Below, piece by piece: positions 1-5,080 of a stretch of DNA of 5,483 nt. The first letter of the stretch is position 1. Each line of letters begins with the position of its first letter. Origin of the DNA: Candidatus Sulfotelmatobacter sp. (lineage in GTDB: Bacteria; Acidobacteriota; Terriglobia; Terriglobales; Acidobacteriaceae); the NCBI GenBank assembly GCA_030045935.1, contig JASIEN010000375.1, positions 1-5,483 on the forward strand, read 5' to 3'. Below the pieces are notes generated by a model that saw nothing but the letters and a program-made list of their open reading frames with translations, had not been told where the DNA came from and did not search any database. The translations under genes were made by a program, and so were the position numbers.

Positions 1-2104
1 TGCCGATGCGGCCTTCATCTTCCATGCCGGCGATTTCATGGCAGCCCGAGCAGCCGAAGTGACGAACCCATTTTTTGCCTTCTTCTCTCAGGCTGGGATC
101 GTCCATGTAAGAAGCTTCGGGATAGGACGAAGGCTCCTTATCCTTCTTCGTTATCAGATATGACGCGATGTCTTCGGCGTCTTCGGGAGACAAGCGCAGG
201 CTGGGCATCACCGTCATGTTCTGCACTTGCAGTTCGTGGCCATCATTGGGGCAGCGGCTGTGATCGAGATCGAACTGATAGGGAAGGCCCTTCTTCGCGT
301 AATCTTCCGGGCCGATGTCTTTTTTCTCGTAGGGGCAATACGGACGCGTGCGCTCACGAGCATTGTGAATCCAGCGGACGAGATAGTCGTAATTCGCTTT
401 TTCACCTACGCGGCTTAGATTGGCGGCGAATACTCCACCTTGCATCTGATCGCCTTCACCCATGGAGTGGCATGCGAGGCAACCGCGCTCTTCGAATAAT
501 TCCTTGCCATGCGCGGCGTTTCCGGACTTGTGATGTGGAATGGGATCGTTAAGTCCTGACTGCCAGATAAATGCCGAGATAGCCTGAATCTGATGATCGG
601 TCAGGCGGAAGTTCGGCATCTTGGTTGTGGGACGAAAATCGGTGGGCTTCTTCAGCCAGACGGGAATCCAGTTTTTGTTCAGCTTCAGGCGCACGTCTTT
701 CAGGTTCGGCCCGATTTTCTTCGTATCCTGCATCAGGCTGTGGGACTGGAAATCGAGCTGTTGCAGCCGGCCATCGAGCTTGCTGTTTGCAACTTTGAGA
801 TCGACGGCCTGCGTGTTGAATCGATTCGCTTCTTCATTGGATTCGGCGGCGTCGGCCTCTTTCATCAGATATGCGGCCTGCTTAGAATTGTCGATCTTCT
901 GGTTTTCGATTTGTTTGATCTGCTGGCCGATGTTATTCAGGTCTTCCGGCTCTTTGTCGTAGCCTTCATAGCGATGGCAGCCGTTGCAACCGCGCTGGCG
1001 GAAGAGATCCTTACCATTGTTGATGGTCATGAACTGCATATCGCCGCTGACCAGCACCATATCGGCAGCGTGACAATTCTGGCATCCCGCCTGGGCATTC
1101 TCTTTGGGATAAAGCGGCCAGAGCCAATGCTCATAGTTGCCGTGAGCTTTTTCCACGCTGGTGGTGGCGCGGCCGTTGCCCTGATGGCAGGGCGAGCAAC
1201 CGAACTTATCGGGGTCGTGAACCTGTAATAGTTCCGGGTCGGAATGGCTGGCAAGCGCTTCGGCGTATGCGTCGGGCTTCTTTTCGCCTTTGGCTTCCAT
1301 CGCAGCGGGGGTGATTTTCAGCGGCTCACGCGCATTCATGTGACAGGATTCGCAACGGTCAACAATGTTGGCGGCGGCGACGTTAATCTGCAAGATTGCC
1401 GGATCCCATTCGGTGACGCGCTTTTTCAGACCGTCGATCTGCTGCGGCGTGAGGTCGACCATGTGGTCGGTGACGTAGTCGTCCATCTTGTTTTTGGCGG
1501 CGGTGACCGGCTTGAGCGCGTCGCCAAGTTCCAGGCTGAGTTTTGTGCGATCGTCGCGAATCTCGTTGTAGGTTTCTTCGAGCTGCGGGAAGGTAAATTT
1601 CTTCTTTGTGCCGTCGGGAAATTCGACTGTGGCCTGCTCATTTTTATATTTGTCGATTTCCTTCTGCTTGCTGGCTTTGTCGGAGGCGCTGGTGCCGGTT
1701 TCGAGTTCGTAGGTCAGCGCGTTCACGTAGGCACGCCGATCGGTGAATACGCTTTGCACGGCGAGAAGACGGGTGCTGGCGTCATCGAGCTTCTTGCGGG
1801 CTTCTTCGGCCTGGGGCTTGGCATCCTCATATGCCTTTTCGTACGCAGCCTTCAACTTGGCATAATCGGGATTCTTTTCCACATCTTGTTCTGACGTTGC
1901 CGATTTCGAGCGGGTAGTGTTCAAGAAAGCGCTATAGCGCTCTTTCCATGCTTCCTGAAAGGCCTTCCACGGGCGCTGGCCCCACGCCTCATCCCACAAA
2001 GCCCAGAACAGGGTCGCCATCAGGATGACCATCGCGATCAGGTAATAGGCAGCGTACGACTTGCTGGTGATCGGGTCCTGCTCGGGAGTGGGTTTGTCAG
2101 GCAC
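1..2104 (-). CDS. Membrane-anchored multihaem cytochrome c subunit of a Rieske/cyt b complex (partial, 3' end missing)
   Basis: The frame is open for 701 codons from a GTG at 2104-2102 to the left window edge, so the C-terminus is missing. The GTG start is forced from upstream: an in-frame TAG lies two codons before it, and a GGAGG precedes it. Later ATG codons would cut the only membrane segment (about residues 18-36), which should be an uncleaved anchor with the rest periplasmic. Six CxxCH haem sites are visible: C251ESCH, C303SPCH, C341QNCH, C373NGCH, C542LACH and C685SGCH. The first three form a cluster before residue 346. The last three each begin a class I-like cytochrome c domain with a G-C-x-x-C-H lead. 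Met496 (KMPNF) and Met633 (VMPSL) are plausible sixth ligands for haems 4 and 5; the ligand for haem 6 lies outside the window. Residues 84-210 and 383-457 are charged, haem-free and helix-prone. It probably replaces cytochrome c1/f as electron acceptor from the Rieske protein. The class is sure; the exact role is inferred from the operon. Confidence 0.93.
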   Translation of the reverse strand, partial: MPDKPTPEQDPITSKSYAAYYLIAMVILMATLFWALWDEAWGQRPWKAFQEAWKERYSAFLNTTRSKSATSEQDVEKNPDYAKLKAAYEKAYEDAKPQAEEARKKLDDASTRLLAVQSVFTDRRAYVNALTYELETGTSASDKASKQKEIDKYKNEQATVEFPDGTKKKFTFPQLEETYNEIRDDRTKLSLELGDALKPVTAAKNKMDDYVTDHMVDLTPQQIDGLKKRVTEWDPAILQINVAAANIVDRCESCHMNAREPLKITPAAMEAKGEKKPDAYAEALASHSDPELLQVHDPDKFGCSPCHQGNGRATTSVEKAHGNYEHWLWPLYPKENAQAGCQNCHAADMVLVSGDMQFMTINNGKDLFRQRGCNGCHRYEGYDKEPEDLNNIGQQIKQIENQKIDNSKQAAYLMKEADAAESNEEANRFNTQAVDLKVANSKLDGRLQQLDFQSHSLMQDTKKIGPNLKDVRLKLNKNWIPVWLKKPTDFRPTTKMPNFRLTDHQIQAISAFIWQSGLNDPIPHHKSGNAAHGKELFEERGCLACHSMGEGDQMQGGVFAANLSRVGEKANYDYLVRWIHNARERTRPYCPYEKKDIGPEDYAKKGLPYQFDLDHSRCPNDGHELQVQNMTVMPSLRLSPEDAEDIASYLITKKDKEPSSYPEASYMDDPSLREEGKKWVRHFGCSGCHEIAGMEDEGRIG

Positions 2105-2115
2105 GGGCTATATTT

Positions 2116-2120
2116 CCTCC
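2116..2120 (-). promoter_or_regulatory. Ribosome binding site of the multihaem cytochrome c gene
   Basis: GGAGG on the minus strand, followed by 11 nt and then GTG. The spacing is longer than usual, but the in-frame TAG at 2110-2108 leaves no earlier start, and the next in-frame ATG falls inside the membrane anchor. The site therefore supports GTG as the start codon. Confidence 0.7.
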
Positions 2121-2136
2121 GGGAACGCTCTTACTT

Positions 2137-2229
2137 TGTCATCCTGAGCGAAGCGAAGGACCTATGCATTTTGCCCGACACCGCCAAATTGCATAGATCC
2201 TTTGCGCAAAGTGCGCGCTCAGGATGACA
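2137..2229. repeat. Intergenic inverted-repeat element (REP/MITE-like) between cyt b C-subunit and cytochrome c genes
   Basis: A 93-bp element has perfect 14-bp terminal inverted repeats, TGTCATCCTGAGCG at 2137-2150 and its complement at 2216-2229. A second inner pair, AGGACCTATGCA (2157-2168) and TGCATAGATCCT (2190-2201), matches at 11 of 12 positions. The centre is about 21 nt, and a 10-bp palindrome TTTGCGCAAA lies at 2201-2210. It could fold as a long interrupted hairpin in DNA or RNA. It has no coding potential. The motif GTCATCCTGAGCGAAGCGAAGGA resembles a repeat I recall as common in Acidobacteriota intergenic regions; that memory is unverified. It occupies over half of the 171-bp gap and has no terminal T-run, so a simple intrinsic terminator is not supported. 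Confidence 0.8.
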
Positions 2230-2275
2230 ATCGAAAAATGTCAAATCAAGAACGACTAACGACAAACGAGTGCAA

Positions 2276-3205
2276 TTAAATATTGAACCAGGGCGTGATC
2301 CACACATACTTGATGTGCCATAAGAGCCGGATGCCCATTTTCAGGGGCAACGCCACCATGGTCAGCAACAGAAATTGCGTAATGCTGAATTGCAGCAGGC
2401 TCATGCGCGTGAAGTCTTTGAGCTTGTACCGCCGGAAGAGTGAATAGACGACAAAGCCTCCGAGCAGGTAATAGCCGCCAACGACAATCGCGCCAAAAAT
2501 TCCCTTGCCCAAGTTTGAGGTGATGCCGAAAATATCCGGCAAATCGCGGTTCACTTCGTAAATGAGCCGGTTATGGTCCCAGGTTTGGCCTGGCCAGAAC
2601 CACTGCCAGCCCGGGCCGCGAATAAAGGTTCCGATCATGATCATCGAAACCCAGAGGATGATGAAGCCGAACAAAAATGCTGACAGGGAAAACTTCCGTT
2701 GCTTCCAGGTGTAATAGCCGCTGCCCAAGGGGTTGGTATCGATATACGGAATGACCATCAACCCTATGATGATGAGCGTGGGCATGACCACTCCGGCGAT
2801 CCAGGGATCGAAATAAACGAGCATTTCCTGCAGACCGAGGAAGTACCACGGCGCTTTCGCCGGATTCATGGTGAGGTTCGGATTGGCAGGTTCTTCCAGC
2901 GGTGCATTCAGCGTGATCGACCAGACCATCAGGATGATGGTGACGATGATGGCGGCAAGAAACTCAATGCGCAGCAGGAACGGCCACACGTGGATTTCTT
3001 TTTGCCAGCCGGGCTTGAATGGCCAGGTCTTGCGGTGATGCGTTTTGGCGAGCGCAGCATCGCCCTCGAGCTGCTCGATTAGCATATCGTTGGCGTGGGC
3101 CTGCTTCCAGGCGAGATAGATATAAAAGATGAGAAGCGGGATGAGCCCAACGATCGGAACGTTGTCGGGTGCGGAGCAGATTTCCCAGAGTTGTCGCCAG
3201 TCCAT
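2276..3205 (-). CDS. Cytochrome b C-terminal subunit (subunit IV-like) of the quinol:cytochrome c oxidoreductase
   Basis: A 309-residue membrane protein matching the C-terminal half of cytochrome b. An N-terminal membrane segment (about 17-34) precedes the three core helices seen in subunit IV: about 82-99 followed by APLEEPANP, about 134-153, and about 173-195. Two further hydrophobic segments follow (about 234-256 and 268-288), so it is far longer than the roughly 160-residue plant/cyanobacterial subunit IV. It helps form the quinol-oxidation site; the PEWY signature reads A118-P-W-Y121, so the usual Glu is absent. I start it at ATG 3205-3203 (MDWRQLW), 5 nt after GGAG. An in-frame ATG at 3283 would add 26 residues, but these come from the intergenic repeat and have no convincing ribosome binding site. 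It lies downstream of the haem b-binding half, so both are probably co-transcribed and form one split cytochrome b. Confidence 0.94.
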   Translation of the reverse strand: MDWRQLWEICSAPDNVPIVGLIPLLIFYIYLAWKQAHANDMLIEQLEGDAALAKTHHRKTWPFKPGWQKEIHVWPFLLRIEFLAAIIVTIILMVWSITLNAPLEEPANPNLTMNPAKAPWYFLGLQEMLVYFDPWIAGVVMPTLIIIGLMVIPYIDTNPLGSGYYTWKQRKFSLSAFLFGFIILWVSMIMIGTFIRGPGWQWFWPGQTWDHNRLIYEVNRDLPDIFGITSNLGKGIFGAIVVGGYYLLGGFVVYSLFRRYKLKDFTRMSLLQFSITQFLLLTMVALPLKMGIRLLWHIKYVWITPWFNI

Positions 3206-3210
3206 AGGTT

Positions 3211-3214
3211 CTCC
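3211..3214 (-). promoter_or_regulatory. Ribosome binding site deciding the start of the cyt b C-subunit
   Basis: GGAG on the minus strand, 5 nt before ATG 3205-3203. It favours this start over the in-frame ATG at 3283-3281, which sits in repeat DNA and is preceded only by a weak GGCAG-like sequence. Confidence 0.7.
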
Positions 3215-3221
3215 GACATCT

Positions 3222-3337
3222 GTGTGGGGACAGCCGCCCTCGGCTGTCCAGTCGAGCGAAGCTCGACAGCTACTGCCAGCCATGTGAAACTGCCGGGCGT
3301 TGCCCGGCCGGACAGCCGAGGGCGGCTGTCCCTACAC
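3222..3337. repeat. Composite inverted-repeat element between the two cytochrome b genes
   Basis: The outer arms at 3222-3249 and 3310-3337 are inverted repeats of 28 nt with one mismatch. Each arm is also a hairpin by itself: GGACAGCCG / CGGCTGTCC with loops CCCT (3237-3240) and AGGG (3319-3322). Between the arms lie two more short hairpins: GTCGAGC-GAA-GCTCGAC (3251-3267) and GCCGGGC-GTT-GCCCGGC (3292-3308). The transcript could thus form either one long arm-to-arm stem or four local hairpins. The element nearly fills the 136-bp gap, ending 4 bp from the cyt b N stop codon and about 7 bp before the downstream GGAG. It looks like a dispersed intergenic repeat rather than part of a gene, although it is open in the frame of the downstream gene back to the ATG at 3283. 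Confidence 0.88.
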
Positions 3338-3341
3338 GACT

Positions 3342-4328
3342 CTACTCTCCGGCAGCCTTCGGTCCCCTTCGCGGCTTGTCAGCCTCTTCTTGCAGCATCA
3401 CCGGAGCCGGGCCGGAAATGCCGCCATCTTTTCGTACGCGCCAGAAGTGCACGATCATTAGCACCGACGCCACGATTGGAATTCCGATGCAGTGCCAGAT
3501 GTATGACCGCAGCAGCGCGTTTGCATCAACGATTGATCCGCCGAGCAATCCAAAACGCACATCGTTATATGGAGTCATTCCCAACTGCGGGCCGAACGGG
3601 CCTTCATGGCCGAGCAGCGGCGTGGCGCGTGCCATATTCGTGCCGACCGTGACGGCCCAGAATCCCAGTTGATCGTCAGGAAGCAAATATCCGGTAAACG
3701 AAAGCAGCAACGTGAACACAAGTAGCAGCACACCGATGTTCCAGTTGAATTCGCGCGGCTTTTTGTACGAGCCGGTCAGAAACACGCGGAACATGTGCAG
3801 CCAGACGGCGATGACCATCAAGTGCGCGGCCCAGCGGTGCATGTTGCGCAGAATTTTTCCGAAGGGCACGTCGTGCTCGAGATAAAGCACGTCGCGAAAC
3901 GCCTGCACCTTGCTGGGGTGGTAATAAAACATCAGCAGCACGCCCGTGTAGGTGAGAATGATGAACAGATAAAACGTGATTCCGCCCATGCCCCAGGTGT
4001 AGCTGTAGCGCACGGCATCGCGATTGATCTTGGCCGGATGCAAGTGCAGGAAAACGTTGGAAAGTACGCCCAGCGCGCGGTTGCGCGGCGTGTCGTCGTG
4101 CTTGTGGCGGAAGATCGAGGTGTAGACCTGGGTCTTGGTCGGGTCTTTCAGGTCTTCTATCTGTTCTTTGGCTTTGGCCGGGATGACGGTCTTGAGCGAC
4201 TCAATATCATCCTTTACGATTTCGACCAGCCCGACCTTCCCGTTTTTTCCATTCCTGCCGTTGGTGCCGGATGCAGGCGTCGTGCCGCTACTTACGTTGC
4301 TGTTGCTACTCTTGATTTCGTCAGCCAT
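3342..4328 (-). CDS. Cytochrome b N-terminal subunit (cytochrome b6-like, binds both b haems)
   Basis: A 328-residue protein holding the four-helix haem-binding core of cytochrome b. Helices lie at about 112-135, 163-183, 198-217 and 277-297. The four axial histidines are H164 (NMHRW) and H178 (WLHMF) on one helix and H279 (IWHC) and H294 (VHFWR) on another. The 14- and 15-residue offsets match cytochrome b6 rather than mitochondrial-type cytochrome b (14 and 14). YLLPDDQLGFWAVTV is the expected loop after the third helix. The position of the b6 cysteine that binds the extra haem ci is Gly113 (TWGMGGIT), so that covalent haem is not expected. About 85 hydrophilic residues precede the core, including an Asn/Gly/Ser-rich run at 8-33, which makes it longer than typical b6 (about 215). 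The ATG has only a weak GGAA-type ribosome binding site 6 nt upstream. It works with the adjacent C-terminal subunit and the Rieske protein in membrane quinol oxidation. Confidence 0.95.
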   Translation of the reverse strand: MADEIKSSNSNVSSGTTPASGTNGRNGKNGKVGLVEIVKDDIESLKTVIPAKAKEQIEDLKDPTKTQVYTSIFRHKHDDTPRNRALGVLSNVFLHLHPAKINRDAVRYSYTWGMGGITFYLFIILTYTGVLLMFYYHPSKVQAFRDVLYLEHDVPFGKILRNMHRWAAHLMVIAVWLHMFRVFLTGSYKKPREFNWNIGVLLLVFTLLLSFTGYLLPDDQLGFWAVTVGTNMARATPLLGHEGPFGPQLGMTPYNDVRFGLLGGSIVDANALLRSYIWHCIGIPIVASVLMIVHFWRVRKDGGISGPAPVMLQEEADKPRRGPKAAGE

Positions 4329-4361
4329 GATGATTCCGTTTTAAGACTCGTAGTATTCCGA

Positions 4362-4378
4362 ACCGGGCATGGCCCGGT
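4362..4378. repeat. Short GC-rich hairpin between Rieske and cytochrome b genes
   Basis: ACCGGGC (4362-4368) and GCCCGGT (4372-4378) form a perfect 7-bp stem with a 3-nt loop. It lies between the Rieske stop codon and the cyt b N start. It shares the CCGGGC/GCCCGG core with the hairpin at 3292-3308. No T-run follows, so a terminator is unlikely. An effect on mRNA processing or stability is possible but only inferred. Confidence 0.55.
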
Positions 4379-4395
4379 GAGGAACCTATTGCTTC

Positions 4396-5052
4396 TTACA
4401 CTCCGGTTAAGAAAGCTCCCGGATCGTTAAAGTGACTTGGCTGGCCCTTGGGCCAGGAGTAAAGCCTTGAAGTATCGACGATGATTTGCCCGTCGGGCGC
4501 GAGTTCGATTTTTGCGCGGTCCATCGGCCGCGGCGCCGGGCCTTCGAAGTTGATCCCTTCGCTGTCGTAGCCGCTGCCGTGGCATGGGCACTTGAATTTG
4601 TTCTCGCTCGGCTTCCAATCAGGAGTGCAGCCCAGGTGTGTGCAGCGCGCGTAGATCACGAAAAGGCGATCGGGGGTGCGGTCAACCCAGATCCGGTACT
4701 TCTGCTGAAATTTCGTGTCGACGCCGAGGGCGAACTCTGACGGATAGCCGATTTTGAAAACTGTATTAGGTTCGAAAAGTGTGCGGGGAAGGAAGAAGCG
4801 AAAGAAAGCAATGAACCATGCGGTGAGGAATGCTGTAACAGCGGCCCAGACCAGGCGCCGGCGCCGGCGGTCGACGTCGGTATTCGTTGGACCGGAGGCG
4901 GCGACGCCACCCGCAGCTGCAGCCTTTGATGTGCCTACCGCGGGCGTGCCGACATATTTCGTGGCATCAACTTTCGGCACAGCGGCGGGCTTGGCCTCCG
5001 CCGCCGGCGCTCCAGCATTTGGGACGGGTTTTGCGTCCTCCACTTCCGGCAT
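4396..5052 (-). CDS. Rieske 2Fe-2S iron-sulfur protein of the quinol:cytochrome c oxidoreductase
   Basis: A 218-residue protein with a clear Rieske domain. Cluster box 1 is C137-T-H-L-G-C142 and box 2 is C155-P-C-H-G-S-G-Y162. C137, H139, C155 and H158 should ligate the 2Fe-2S cluster, with C142-C157 as the conserved stabilising disulfide. The later GPAPRPMD is typical of the family. The first 60 residues are Ala/Pro-rich and hydrophilic, then R62-R66 and one membrane segment (about 67-88) anchor the domain on the periplasmic side. The five-arginine run just before the helix could act in Tat export, as for other Rieske proteins, but a canonical Tat motif is not evident. The start is an ATG 5 nt after AGGAGG. 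The protein takes one electron from quinol at the cytochrome b site and should pass it to the multihaem cytochrome c. It lies 28 bp after hemH and 67 bp before the cytochrome b gene. Confidence 0.97.
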   Translation of the reverse strand: MPEVEDAKPVPNAGAPAAEAKPAAVPKVDATKYVGTPAVGTSKAAAAGGVAASGPTNTDVDRRRRRLVWAAVTAFLTAWFIAFFRFFLPRTLFEPNTVFKIGYPSEFALGVDTKFQQKYRIWVDRTPDRLFVIYARCTHLGCTPDWKPSENKFKCPCHGSGYDSEGINFEGPAPRPMDRAKIELAPDGQIIVDTSRLYSWPKGQPSHFNDPGAFLTGV

Positions 5053-5057
5053 GAAGT

Positions 5058-5063
5058 CCTCCT
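5058..5063 (-). promoter_or_regulatory. Ribosome binding site of the Rieske gene
   Basis: AGGAGG on the minus strand, 5 nt before ATG 5052-5050. It is the strongest ribosome binding site in the window and fixes the Rieske start within the short gap after hemH. Confidence 0.75.
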
Positions 5064-5080
5064 GACCTAGATGAGCCGCC

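Noticed and set aside
236..253. CPNDGH as a seventh haem-binding motif
   Set aside because: It has only one Cys before the His and no CxxCH, CxxxCH or CxxxxCH pattern, so covalent haem attachment is not supported.
160..552. Plus-strand frame of 130 codons
   Set aside because: Antisense to the fifth haem domain; Arg/Ser-rich composition typical of a shadow frame.
593..1228. 211-codon plus-strand open frame
   Set aside because: It lies wholly antisense to the cytochrome c, whose frame is confirmed by several CxxCH motifs in register; the translation has no recognisable domain.
1244..1894. 216-codon hydrophobic-looking plus-strand frame
   Set aside because: Antisense to the charged helical region of the cytochrome c; complements of Lys/Glu/Asp codons read as Phe/Leu/Val, which gives false membrane-like segments.
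2137..2229. Palindromes in the gaps as intrinsic terminators
   Set aside because: No T-run follows any of the stems on the minus strand, and the genes on both sides belong to one complex.
2216..2244. Possible promoter for the cytochrome c gene starting from a TTGACA on the minus strand (2244-2239)
   Set aside because: At 16-18 nt spacing the would-be -10 region is GC-rich (TGAGCG and neighbours) and lies in the repeat arm, so the match is probably chance.
3222..3337. CRISPR-like array
   Set aside because: The repeated units are inverted rather than regularly spaced direct repeats, with only two copies and no cas genes.
3795..4430. 211-codon plus-strand frame over the cytochrome b gene
   Set aside because: Shadow of the clear cytochrome b6-like gene and the gap beyond it; no family signature and no good start context.
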